From the NCBI GenBank assembly GCA_963629305.1, contig CAVGIJ010000007.1, positions 24,755 to 88,754 of the forward strand: DNA of 64,000 nucleotides. Direction: 5' to 3'. Below, one piece after another: positions 26,703 through 34,719 of this stretch (position 1 is the stretch's first letter; the number at the start of each line of letters is the position of its first letter). The DNA comes from UBA1227 sp963629305. GTDB taxonomy: Bacteria; Bacillota; Clostridia; Oscillospirales; Acutalibacteraceae. The notes below the pieces were generated by a model. That model did not search any database, was not told where the DNA came from, and saw nothing but the letters and a program-made list of their open reading frames with translations. Both the position numbers and the translations under genes were made by a program.

Positions 26703-27311
26703 TTAAACCTCACAAAAGCCTTTGAGAATTTTAAGTCCGACATCTCCGCTCTTTTCCGGGTGGAACTGACATCCGAATATATTGTCCTTTGCAACCGCTG
26801 CAGTAACATCTACCCCGTATTCAGCGGTAGCAATAGTGTTATTCAAACAATCCGCTGCAAAGTATGAGTGGACAAAATAAACAAAATCTCCGTCGTTTAT
26901 GTACCTGAATAACGGACTGTTACATTTAAACCGCAAGGAATTCCATCCTATGTGCGGTATTTTGAGTTCCGGCGGGATTTTACCCTCAAAAGCAATTACA
27001 TTGCCCGGGATAAGACCAAGCCCTTCATGCTCACCGTATTCATAGCTCTTGTCAAAAAGCAGTTGCATACCGAGGCATATCCCCATGAGCGGTTTTCCGT
27101 TTTCCGCTTCTCTTATTATCACCTTATCAAGCCCTGAGGCTCTGAGCTTGCTTGCTGCATCACCGAACGCACCGACACCCGGAAGTATTATTCTGTCAGA
27201 TGCCTCAATCTCTTTTTCGGTTTTTACAACACGCGCGCTTTCACCTATTTTGTCAAGTGATGAGCATACGGAAAAAAGATTTCCTACACCGTAGTCAATT
27301 ATACCAACCAT
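26703..27311 (-). CDS. hisH: Imidazole glycerol phosphate synthase glutaminase subunit
   Basis: Class I glutamine amidotransferase that feeds ammonia to HisF. The nucleophile elbow GICLGMQLLF carries the catalytic cysteine; histidine and glutamate are in FGCQFHPEKSG. The N-terminus MVGIIDYGVGNLFS and 202 residues are typical. Its ATG shares one base with the hisB stop. Confidence 0.96.
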   Translation of the reverse strand: MVGIIDYGVGNLFSVCSSLDKIGESARVVKTEKEIEASDRIILPGVGAFGDAASKLRASGLDKVIIREAENGKPLMGICLGMQLLFDKSYEYGEHEGLGLIPGNVIAFEGKIPPELKIPHIGWNSLRFKCNSPLFRYINDGDFVYFVHSYFAADCLNNTIATAEYGVDVTAAVAKDNIFGCQFHPEKSGDVGLKILKGFCEV

Positions 27312-27898
27312 TAAAGAACACCCTTTGTACTCGGAATTTCGTCTTTGAAGTCCTCATCAATCCTTACGGCCTCTTTAAGCGTACGTGCAACGGATTTAAA
27401 GGTTCCCTCTATTATGTGATGTGAGTTTTTTCCTTCAAGCTGTTTTATGTGAAGAGTAATATCCGAGTTTCTCACAAATCCGAGCCAAAATTCTTCAACA
27501 AGTTCGGTATCAAAATCTCCGACTTTTTCTGTAGGTATGTGTAAGTCGTAATTGAGATATGAGCGTCCGGAGATATCCGCAGCCGAGAGAATGAGCGATT
27601 CATCCATCGGGAGAATAGTACTTCCGTATCTTTTTATGCCGCGTTTGTCAGACAATGCATCAAAAAAAGCTTTTCCGAGCGCTATTCCGATATCCTCCGT
27701 TGTGTGGTGAGCATCAACATAAAGGTCACCTTTACAGGAAACTTCAAGGTCAAACCTTCCGTGACGTGCAAAAAGCGTAAGCATGTGATCAAGGAATCCG
27801 ACACCTGTATCTATCTTGCTCTCACCTTTTCCGTCAAGATTAAGCCTTAGTGAAATATTTGTCTCTGCAGTTAATCTGTTTATTTCGGCAGTTCTCAT
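27311..27898 (-). CDS. hisB: Imidazoleglycerol-phosphate dehydratase
   Basis: Sixth step of histidine synthesis, a manganese enzyme. The two duplicated metal motifs are DAHHTTEDIGIALG and SHHIIEGTFKSVARTLKEAV, together with GVGFLDHMLTLFARHG. 195 residues: the monofunctional form, with no phosphatase domain, which fits the separate hisK. Confidence 0.97.
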   Translation of the reverse strand: MRTAEINRLTAETNISLRLNLDGKGESKIDTGVGFLDHMLTLFARHGRFDLEVSCKGDLYVDAHHTTEDIGIALGKAFFDALSDKRGIKRYGSTILPMDESLILSAADISGRSYLNYDLHIPTEKVGDFDTELVEEFWLGFVRNSDITLHIKQLEGKNSHHIIEGTFKSVARTLKEAVRIDEDFKDEIPSTKGVL

Positions 27899-27928
27899 TT
27901 TAAACCTCTTTTCTTTGGCTCTTTACTT

Positions 27929-29014
27929 TTACTCTTTAGCTTTTATCTTTTTAACAGCGTAAATGAGTGCTTCCATCTGCTCACGTGAACCTACTGTTAT
28001 GCGTAGATATGATTTTAAGCGCTCGGTGTCAAAGTGACGCACAAGGATTCCCTCTTTGCGAAGCTCCGTATAAAGCTCTTTGCCGCTTATCCAAGCAGCC
28101 TTTGCAAAAACAAAATTTGAAGATGACGGAAGAACGGTGAATCCCTCATCGCTAAGTGCCTTTGCGGTAAACTTACGATTTTCGATTATAACTTTACAGT
28201 TGTCGTTATAATAATCGTCACTTTGCAGTACGGCAAGCCCCGCCGCCTGAGTCATAGCATTTATGTTATACGGATTTGTTGAATATTTTATAGTATTGAG
28301 ATCAGAAATCAAGTCTTTTGACGAAAGTCCGAATCCAAGTCTTGCACCTGCCAATGAGCGTGACTTTGAAAACGTCATTGTTACAAGTAAATTGTCATAC
28401 TTTGAAAGCAGGTTTACGGCGCTGTTTTTCGGAATACCGTTTGAATTCTTATCCGAAAAGTCGATATATGCCTCGTCAATAACAACGACGTTTTCGGGAT
28501 TCGACCTTACTATCGCCTCTATCTCCCAAAGCGGCATCATTATACCTGTCGGAGCATTCGGATTTGCTATTACAATATTTTTATTTATACCGCAATACGC
28601 CTTGTAATCAATCGTGAAGTCGGAAAGAAGCGGTACAGTCTCATACGGTATGTGATTTATCTCTGCAAACACCGGATAAAATCCATACGTGATATCCGGA
28701 AAAACAAAAGAATGTTTTTCATCGCCGAATGCCATAAATGCAAAATTGAGTATTTCATCCGAGCCGTTTGTCATAAGGACATTTTCAAAATTCAGTCCGT
28801 ATTTCTTTGCAACAGCCTCTGTCAGCTTTCTGCACTCGGGATCACTGTAAAGATTGAGTGACTCCGCCGATTTTCTTGCCGCTTCAAAGACCTCCTTTGA
28901 TGGAGGAAACGGGCTTTCGTTGGTATTGAGTTTTATAAACTTACGCTCTTTCGGCTGCTCGCCCGGCGTATATGGAACAAGTCCATTGTGACGTTCACTG
29001 AAAAATCTTGACAT
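27929..29014 (-). CDS. hisC: Histidinol-phosphate aminotransferase
   Basis: PLP aminotransferase for the seventh step. N-terminal FIKLNTNESPFPPS, then NPNAPTG, the VVIDEAYIDF aspartate segment and the PLP lysine in TFSKSRSLAGARLGFG; the phosphate-binding arginine is in YLRITVGSREQ. 361 residues. It lies 10 bp after hisD. Confidence 0.95.
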   Translation of the reverse strand: MSRFFSERHNGLVPYTPGEQPKERKFIKLNTNESPFPPSKEVFEAARKSAESLNLYSDPECRKLTEAVAKKYGLNFENVLMTNGSDEILNFAFMAFGDEKHSFVFPDITYGFYPVFAEINHIPYETVPLLSDFTIDYKAYCGINKNIVIANPNAPTGIMMPLWEIEAIVRSNPENVVVIDEAYIDFSDKNSNGIPKNSAVNLLSKYDNLLVTMTFSKSRSLAGARLGFGLSSKDLISDLNTIKYSTNPYNINAMTQAAGLAVLQSDDYYNDNCKVIIENRKFTAKALSDEGFTVLPSSSNFVFAKAAWISGKELYTELRKEGILVRHFDTERLKSYLRITVGSREQMEALIYAVKKIKAKE

Positions 29015-29024
29015 TTCTTAAACC

Positions 29025-30305
29025 TCAGTCTTTTTTCTCAAATCTTACCGTAACCGACTTTGCATGAGCATGAAGCCCCTCTGACTCTGCAAAGCACGCA
29101 ATGTCATCTGCAACAGCAGAGAGTGCATCTGCGCTGAAATATGTATACTGTGTTTTCTTCTGAAAATCATCCACTGAAAGAGGACTTGAAAAGCGTGCTG
29201 TTCCGAGTGTCGGCAATGTATGGTTCGGTCCGGCAAAATAGTCTCCCAGTGCCTCAGGACAATTCTTACCCATAAACACCGAGCCTGCATGTTTTATACC
29301 GTCAAGATAATCAAATGGATTGTCAACACAGAGTTCAAGATGTTCGGGTGCAATCTCATTTGCAATATCTATGGCAACCCTCAAGTCATTTGCCACAATT
29401 ATTTTTCCGTTATTATCAATTGATGTACGTGCTATTTCGGCGCGCGGAAGAAGCGGAATCTGCATTTCCAATTCGGTCGAAACTTTTTTCGCAAACTCAT
29501 ATGAGTCGGTAACCAAAACCGCGGAAGCGAGCTTATCGTGTTCAGCTTGTGACAGCATATCAGCCGCCACAAATTCGGGATTGCATGTTGAGTCGGCAAC
29601 ACAGAGTATTTCCGACGGTCCGGCTATCATGTCTATGGCAACAATTCCAAACACCTGTTTTTTTGCCTCTGCGACAAATGCATTGCCCGGTCCTACTATC
29701 TTGTCAACCTTGTTTACTGTTTTTGTGCCGTATGCAAGCGCTGCTATCGCCTGCGCCCCACCGACTTTGTATATCCTGTCAACACCGGCGATTTTCGCGG
29801 CAGCAAGAATTACGGGATTGATTTTTCCCTCATTGTTTGGTGGTGTTACCATGGCAATTTCGCTGCATCCCGCAATTTTTGCGGGAATTGAATCCATGAG
29901 TACCGTTGATGGGTATGCGGCTGTGCCGCCCGGTACATAAAGACCGACTTTTTCAATAGGTAAAACCTTCTGTCCCATAACAACGCCCGGTCTGTCGTTT
30001 ATCATGAAATTTGTTCTCACTTGTTTTTCATGAAAATTGCGTATATTGGCTGCCGCTTTTTTGATAACTTCAATAAGCTTTTTATCAACTAGTAAAAATG
30101 CCTCTTCAATTTCAGCTTCACTTACAAGCAATGACGACATTTTTGCTTTATCAAACTTTTCCTCATACTCAAAAAGTGCCTTATCTCCGTTTTTGCGTAC
30201 ATTGTAAATGATATCCGCTACAACATCCTCTACGCCTGTCTTAACATCTACTCTCTTAAATATATCCTCATTACTTACGCCTGCGTACTCGTATATCTTA
30301 ATCAT
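29025..30305 (-). CDS. hisD: Histidinol dehydrogenase
   Basis: Zinc- and NAD-dependent last enzyme, oxidising histidinol to histidine in two steps. Family motifs: GLYVPGGTAAYPSTVLM, KIVGPGNAFVAEAKKQV, MIAGPSEILCVAD, and the zinc/catalytic AEHDKLASAVLV and GPNHTLPT. Start ATG 30305 overlaps the hisZG stop; an upstream ATG seven codons earlier lacks a ribosome site. 426 residues. Confidence 0.96.
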   Translation of the reverse strand: MIKIYEYAGVSNEDIFKRVDVKTGVEDVVADIIYNVRKNGDKALFEYEEKFDKAKMSSLLVSEAEIEEAFLLVDKKLIEVIKKAAANIRNFHEKQVRTNFMINDRPGVVMGQKVLPIEKVGLYVPGGTAAYPSTVLMDSIPAKIAGCSEIAMVTPPNNEGKINPVILAAAKIAGVDRIYKVGGAQAIAALAYGTKTVNKVDKIVGPGNAFVAEAKKQVFGIVAIDMIAGPSEILCVADSTCNPEFVAADMLSQAEHDKLASAVLVTDSYEFAKKVSTELEMQIPLLPRAEIARTSIDNNGKIIVANDLRVAIDIANEIAPEHLELCVDNPFDYLDGIKHAGSVFMGKNCPEALGDYFAGPNHTLPTLGTARFSSPLSVDDFQKKTQYTYFSADALSAVADDIACFAESEGLHAHAKSVTVRFEKKD

Positions 30306-31872
30306 TATTTTCGACCTGCCTTTCAAGTCTTTTTACGAGTGTTTCAATCTGTTCTGTCTTAAATTTGAAATTCGCCTTATTTGCAATAAGTCTTGCGCTT
30401 ATCGGCAAAAATCTCGTGACAACCGAAAGATTGTTTTCCTTGAGTGTTGTTCCCGTTTCGACAATATCAACTATAACGTCCGAAAGTCCTAAAATAGGTG
30501 CGATTTCAATTGAGCCGTTAAGCTTTATTATATCTATGTCCCGTCCCTGCTCTTCAAAATAATTACGGGCAATACTTACAAACTTTGTCGCGACCCTCAG
30601 AGTTTTATCATTATTATCCGCAAAACCGGCGGGAGCGGCTACACACATATTGCATATACCCTTTTTAAGATCCAGCAGTTCATAGACATCGGGCCTATAC
30701 TCAAGAAGAATATCCCTGCCCGCAATACCGATATCTGCGGCGCCGCGCTCAACATAAATGGCGACGTCGGACGGCTTCACCCAGAAAAACCGTATACCGA
30801 CTTCACTGTTTTCAAAAATGAGTTTTCTCGAGCCGTCCTCTATTTCGGGGCACTCGTATCCCGCCTTTTTGAACATACCGTAAATACTTTCGCCGAGTCG
30901 CCCCTTAGGAAGTGCGACATTTATGATTTTGTCTGCATTTTTCACGACGTCAACTTCACAGACAAGATTGAGATACACGGCAAATCCTATCGCGCCGCCG
31001 CTTTTACCAACTTTGTTAAGAAGCTTATCATACTGTCCGCCTGACAAAACCGCATCGGCTATTCCCGGTAAAAAGCCCTTAAAAATAAGTCCGTTATAAT
31101 ACTTAACACTGCTCAATGACGAAAAATCAATTATGATTTTTCCCGGGAAATCACATCTGTCAAGATTTTCTCCGATAACCCGAAGCTGTGAAAGTGCTTC
31201 AAGCATCTCGGTGCCTTCGCAAATTTCTTCGAGTTTTGGGACAATCTCACTTGCTGTACCGTGGATACCGACAAGTTTGATGAGTTTCTTTGCACTTGCA
31301 CGTGAAACGCCGTATTTTTCACATATTCCGGGGATTTCATGCGCGGCTTTTCTCTCTATACAGCTGTATATCGCCTCGTTAAACTCATCACTGCCACCGG
31401 CAATTTCAAGAAGACCTCCGAGTATACCCATATGTGAAAGTTCAAGAACAAAATCGTCTGAAATTGACTTAAGACTCATTGCCGCAAGCTTTAAAACTTC
31501 AATCTTTTCCAAAACACTTATTTCACCGAAGCATTCAAGTCCGGTCTGCATAATTTCTCTGTAAGCATGAGTGGTTTCCGATACCCTGTAAACATTTTCG
31601 TTATAATAAACTTTCCGTATCCTGTCAGTTGGATCATTCATACAGTTCTTTATTATAGAAAGGGTAACGTCCGGCTTGAGTGCCAAAAGCTTTCCGTTCG
31701 TGTCGTTAAATGTAATTACATTTTCAGACATCAGAAAATCTTTATTTTTCACATAGAAATCATACTCTTCAAATTTGCTCATTTTATACGGTGTATAGCC
31801 GTTTTTTGAGTAAATTGAGCGTAGCATGAATATTATTTTTTCTGCTTTTGTCAGTACATTTTCGTCAATCAT
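30298..31872 (-). CDS. hisZG: HisZ-HisG fusion: ATP phosphoribosyltransferase, regulatory plus catalytic parts in one chain
   Basis: First, committed step of histidine synthesis. Residues 1 to about 308 are HisZ, a paralogue of histidyl-tRNA synthetase lacking its own activity (LALKPDVTLSIIKN, VYRVSE, GGQYDKLL, IGFAVYL). After a linker of only about six residues, residues 315-524 are a short-form HisG (INVALPKGRL, ADIGIAGRDIL, NGSIEIAPILGLSD, DIVETGTTLKEN). HisG needs HisZ in hetero-octamers in other bacteria; here stoichiometry is fixed at one to one. No frameshift is seen. Start ATG 31872 follows GAGGAGA. It is the first gene of the operon. Confidence 0.93.
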   Translation of the reverse strand: MIDENVLTKAEKIIFMLRSIYSKNGYTPYKMSKFEEYDFYVKNKDFLMSENVITFNDTNGKLLALKPDVTLSIIKNCMNDPTDRIRKVYYNENVYRVSETTHAYREIMQTGLECFGEISVLEKIEVLKLAAMSLKSISDDFVLELSHMGILGGLLEIAGGSDEFNEAIYSCIERKAAHEIPGICEKYGVSRASAKKLIKLVGIHGTASEIVPKLEEICEGTEMLEALSQLRVIGENLDRCDFPGKIIIDFSSLSSVKYYNGLIFKGFLPGIADAVLSGGQYDKLLNKVGKSGGAIGFAVYLNLVCEVDVVKNADKIINVALPKGRLGESIYGMFKKAGYECPEIEDGSRKLIFENSEVGIRFFWVKPSDVAIYVERGAADIGIAGRDILLEYRPDVYELLDLKKGICNMCVAAPAGFADNNDKTLRVATKFVSIARNYFEEQGRDIDIIKLNGSIEIAPILGLSDVIVDIVETGTTLKENNLSVVTRFLPISARLIANKANFKFKTEQIETLVKRLERQVENND

Positions 31873-31914
31873 TACGGGTCTCCTCATCGCTTCGACTTTA
31901 TCGCGGTAGTGTAG

Positions 31915-31932
31915 TAGCGTGTTAATACGCTA
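31915..31932. promoter_or_regulatory. Operator-like palindrome at the his operon start site
   Basis: TAGCGT-G-TTAA-T-ACGCTA: 16 of 18 positions symmetric around TTAA. It begins two bases after the -10 box, so it covers the expected transcription start, the typical place for a repressor. The TTAA-centred arms recall TrpR-superfamily operators (the HisR/YerC type in Firmicutes); this assignment is inference. Confidence 0.7.
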
Positions 31933-31933
31933 A

Positions 31934-31962
31934 AGTATACATTGTCAATGCCTATTTGTCAA
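31934..31962 (-). promoter_or_regulatory. Sigma-A promoter of the his operon
   Basis: Minus strand TTGACA (31962-31957), 17-bp spacer, TATACT (31939-31934). A second TTGACA lies 14 bases nearer but has no matching -10. The -35 overlaps the last codons of the MocR gene. Confidence 0.85.
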
Positions 31963-33094
31963 TAAAATTGTCTGATGTTTTTTCACCTTTTCTTCTGCTA
32001 AGACGCACCTTGTTGATATGTCTTTCAAAGTCACCGCTGTCTATAAGCTCGGCAACGATGTACTGTGCCAAAACCGATACCGTACACGAATAAAAGCCAA
32101 CCCGCTGTTCAAAGTCGGAAATCATACGTTCGGGCAGTATCATATACCCTATTCTTATTGAAGGCGCTATTGTTCTTGTAAATGTATTGAGATAGATTAC
32201 ATTGTCGTTTTTATCAAGTGAATATAGAGTGTCGGCAATACGTTTCGACATGGTGTACTCGGAATCATAATCATCCTCAATTATAAGTCCGCCACGCTTC
32301 AACGCCCACTCAATGTACTCACGTCGTTTTGAGGCAGTTGCAGTTATACCGCTCGGGAAGCTGTTAAACGGTGTCACATGCAGAATATTTGCTTTTGTAC
32401 GCTTAAGCTCCTCGGAATAGATACCGTCACCGCCCATTTTAAGTCTGTCAACAAATGCACCGTTTGCCTTATACACCTTGTATATCTTCTCATACGACGG
32501 GTCTTCGATTCCGTATACATTTTCCATGCCGAGAAACTGAATAATAAGACTGTACAGATATTCCGAACCCGCGCCCACTATAATCTGCGACGGCAATGCA
32601 TCAATTCCCCTGCTGCGCTTGAGATAAAGAGCTATAGATTTTCTGAGTTTTTCAGTTCCGAAATTCGGTGATTTTTTCATTATGTCCGTATCATTGTTGC
32701 TCAAAACTCTTCTTGTGGCCCTTGAGAGTTTTGCATAGGATATATTTTCATCATCCCTGTTTTCATATGAAATCACGAACGGAGTTTCCTGTTTCATATT
32801 CTGCTTTTCACGCATAATTCGATCATCATTTTTCGGATACGAAAAAACCGTTCTCGGCGAATAAATCACGTAGTATCCGCTTCTCTCACGTGACTCGATG
32901 TATCCCTCGTCACACAATATCCCGTATGCATGTTCAATGGTAATAACACTTGTGCCGGTCATACCGGCGAGTACACGTTTTGACGGAAGCTTTGAGTTAT
33001 ACGGATAAACGCCCTCGGAAATATCCTTACGTATTCCCTCGTAAATCTGTAAATATGCACTTTTTCCGCTCTGCTTATCAATCAAATATTTCAT
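31952..33094 (-). CDS. Degenerate MocR-type (GntR-HTH plus aminotransferase-like) regulator
   Basis: N-terminal GntR winged helix (about 1-75: GVYPYNSKLPSKRVLAGMTG, ITIEHAYGILCDEGYI) followed by a fold-type I aminotransferase-like domain (about 115-360: GAGSEYLYSLII, EDPSYE, IIEDDYDSEYT). Two defects are visible. Where family members have the PLP lysine in a F-S/T-K-T pattern, this one has FTRT, so lysine is arginine. The chain ends at 380 residues, some 80-90 short of the norm, just after RHINKVR. It may bind DNA without a cofactor, or be decaying. Start ATG 33094 follows AGGAG. It lies directly upstream of the his operon. Confidence 0.8.
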   Translation of the reverse strand: MKYLIDKQSGKSAYLQIYEGIRKDISEGVYPYNSKLPSKRVLAGMTGTSVITIEHAYGILCDEGYIESRERSGYYVIYSPRTVFSYPKNDDRIMREKQNMKQETPFVISYENRDDENISYAKLSRATRRVLSNNDTDIMKKSPNFGTEKLRKSIALYLKRSRGIDALPSQIIVGAGSEYLYSLIIQFLGMENVYGIEDPSYEKIYKVYKANGAFVDRLKMGGDGIYSEELKRTKANILHVTPFNSFPSGITATASKRREYIEWALKRGGLIIEDDYDSEYTMSKRIADTLYSLDKNDNVIYLNTFTRTIAPSIRIGYMILPERMISDFEQRVGFYSCTVSVLAQYIVAELIDSGDFERHINKVRLSRRKGEKTSDNFIDK

Positions 33095-33199
33095 TTTGAG
33101 TTGCTCCTGCAAATTTCATTCAAACCGGATTGGTGACGTGTCACAGTCTGGTTATATATTTTCACTCGATTTAGGTGATTTAAATAATATCAGAACGTT

Positions 33200-33228
33200 A
33201 TTATACTATCTTTCAAGTTAACAGTAAA
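33200..33228 (-). promoter_or_regulatory. Promoter of the MocR-type gene
   Basis: Minus strand TTTACT (33228-33223), 17-bp spacer, TATAAT (33205-33200). A short palindrome GTGAC-GT-GTCAC at 33133-33144 lies in the 5' leader and could be an autoregulatory site. Confidence 0.62.
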
Positions 33229-33295
33229 GGCGTTTTTATTCAACTCATATTATCAAAAATTTTCCACAACAACAATTGACAAAGAACCAAAAAAA

Positions 33296-33312
33296 GACGC
33301 ACACTGTGCGTC
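33296..33312. terminator. Intrinsic terminator
   Basis: Stem GACGCAC / GTGCGTC with a three-base loop, flanked by A runs on one side and seven T on the other, so it works in both directions. It lies downstream of the nuclease relic. Confidence 0.85.
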
Positions 33313-33330
33313 TTTTTTTATTTATTCAAA

Positions 33331-33666
33331 TCAGTTAACTACAAGCTTTTTCAATGACTCTATTTCATCCTTGTCTGTGATATCAAACATATCCAAGGCG
33401 CTTTCAAGGGTGTTGCCTTTTTGTATAAACTTTTTTATAAGCTCAACCCGTCCTTGCGTTTTGCCTTGCATGATGCCTTCAGCCTTGCCTTGCATGATAC
33501 CTTTTTGTACACCGTCCAAGTATACACCGTCACTTAAGTTACACATGTCACCAAACACCTCCATAAGGTCATCATTTGTCGTTATGTCAAATTTGTCTTT
33601 AAGTATCTGTTTTCTTTTAAGCGGTTCAAGGTCACGGTCAAGTATGTTGTCGAGGAATCCCGAGTC
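33331..33666 (-). pseudogene. C-terminal relic of an Rpn/PD-(D/E)XK transposase-nuclease family protein
   Basis: Only the tail of the family remains: LEPLKRKQILKDKFDI, MCNLSDGVYLDGV and the characteristic glycine-lysine repeat GIMQGKAEGIMQGKTQG, then a short helical end. A stop codon (33669-33667) lies in frame immediately upstream, and beyond it no nuclease core with its acidic residues can be found. Rpn-type proteins are recombination-promoting nucleases that occur in many decaying copies in clostridia. Confidence 0.7.
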
Positions 33667-33831
33667 CTATGAAGATGATGTTCCTTCACGCATTTGATTG
33701 AAAAAAATCCCGTAAGCTTCGGAAAATATGATGCTTTCTAAGTTTAATCCATTTAAAAATATTCTTTTAAGATTAATTTTTACTCATTGAAAACAGCTTC
33801 ACAAAAAGCTTGTCAAAAAAAGAATAAAAAA

Positions 33832-33856
33832 CGGATGGCATTTTACTTGCCATCCG
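33832..33856 (-). terminator. Intrinsic terminator of the pilin-like gene
   Basis: Stem CGGATGGC / GCCATCCG, nine-base loop, followed on the minus strand by TTTTTTATTCTTTTT. It lies about 75 bp after the pilin stop codon. The stretch 33670-33831 holds no recognisable gene. Confidence 0.85.
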
Positions 33857-33932
33857 CAAAAGTTAAATTCATTTTGTCGGTGATTTCTGCATCCCGACAA
33901 TTGACAAAAAACATTGGTTTGTTATAGGGTCA

Positions 33933-34652
33933 TCAGTTTTTCCAAAATTTTTCTAATTCCTCAAAAAATCTATCCCACCAAGAACTTTCACCGGAGCCCT
34001 GCTGATCCTTCTTTGTAGTAGTTTCAGTCGTCTGTTCTTTGGTCGGTTTCTTTGTACTTTCAGGGGGTTTTTGGTCTGACTTGCTTGTGCTTTCCGGTTG
34101 TTTTTCGGTCGGCTTCTTTGTACTTTCGGGGCGTTTTGAGTCTGACTTGTTTGTGCTTTCGGGTTGCTTTGAGTCTGACTTATTTGTAGTCGCCGTTGAT
34201 TCCTTATCTTTTACGGGATTGGCATTTGTTGTGATGTCAAATGATCCGTTTTCGTTTAAAGTTGCTATTCTGTCATCTTTTGTATAGCTGAAAGTCTTAA
34301 GAGTGTCATTTTCAACAGTAAACTGAACATATCCGTTTTTTTTCGAATCATTTGTTACAGTTGTACCTGCGGCATCTGAAACAGCAGACCAAAAATCTTC
34401 ATCATATGCCGTTTCATCCGCGCCGAGTTCCTCACCGTTTTTGTGCATGTCGGCAAATTCAGCTACAACACAATCTTTGACCGTTTTCGCCGCAGACAGC
34501 ATCTTGGTATCCTTTGACTTATCAACCCATTTTAAAAGATTCGGAACCAAAATTGCCGCAAGAATTGCGATAATAACAAGAACAATGGCTATTTCAATAA
34601 GCGTAAAACCTTTTTTTTCGTTTATTTTGTCTTTTGTTATTTTAAAAAACAT
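33933..34652 (-). CDS. Type IV pilin-like protein with prepilin signal and repeat tail
   Basis: A short basic leader is followed by the class III (type IV) prepilin cleavage motif KKG/FTLIE and the hydrophobic spine IAIVLVIIAILAAILVP. The middle (about 45-150) resembles a small pilin head with AKTVKDCVVAEF. The rest is a serine-, threonine-, proline- and lysine-rich tail of five 11-residue units, then a tryptophan-bearing amphipathic end. Cell-surface display by a type IV/Com-like machine is inferred; none of its assembly genes are nearby. Start ATG 34652 has the better distance from AGGGGGC. Confidence 0.8.
   Translation of the reverse strand: MFFKITKDKINEKKGFTLIEIAIVLVIIAILAAILVPNLLKWVDKSKDTKMLSAAKTVKDCVVAEFADMHKNGEELGADETAYDEDFWSAVSDAAGTTVTNDSKKNGYVQFTVENDTLKTFSYTKDDRIATLNENGSFDITTNANPVKDKESTATTNKSDSKQPESTNKSDSKRPESTKKPTEKQPESTSKSDQKPPESTKKPTKEQTTETTTKKDQQGSGESSWWDRFFEELEKFWKN
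34017..34181 (-). repeat. Five tandem 33-bp coding repeats in the pilin tail
   Basis: Encodes units such as KSDSKQPESTN, KSDSKRPESTK, KPTEKQPESTS, KSDQKPPESTK and a degenerate fifth unit. Substitutions between units alternate KSD and KPT openings. The region is prone to slippage, so copy number may vary. Confidence 0.8.
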
Positions 34653-34690
34653 ATACATTGCCCCCTAAGACCAAAGCATTTTCTGTCTTT

Positions 34691-34719
34691 AGAGTACCAA
34701 AAAATTGTCAATGTGTCAA
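34691..34719 (-). promoter_or_regulatory. Promoter of the pilin-like gene
   Basis: Minus strand TTGACA (34719-34714), 17-bp spacer, TACTCT (34696-34691), with a second TTGACA inside the spacer as in the his promoter. Confidence 0.65.

Noticed and set aside
29320..29940. 206-codon open frame on the plus strand within hisD
   Set aside because: Antisense shadow of a strongly conserved enzyme.
31873..31914. T-box or histidine leader peptide before the his operon
   Set aside because: The leader is only about 55 bases, lacks a T-box motif and has no run of histidine codons.
34017..34181. Short regular repeats as a CRISPR array
   Set aside because: The 33-bp units are contiguous without spacers and encode the pilin tail in frame.
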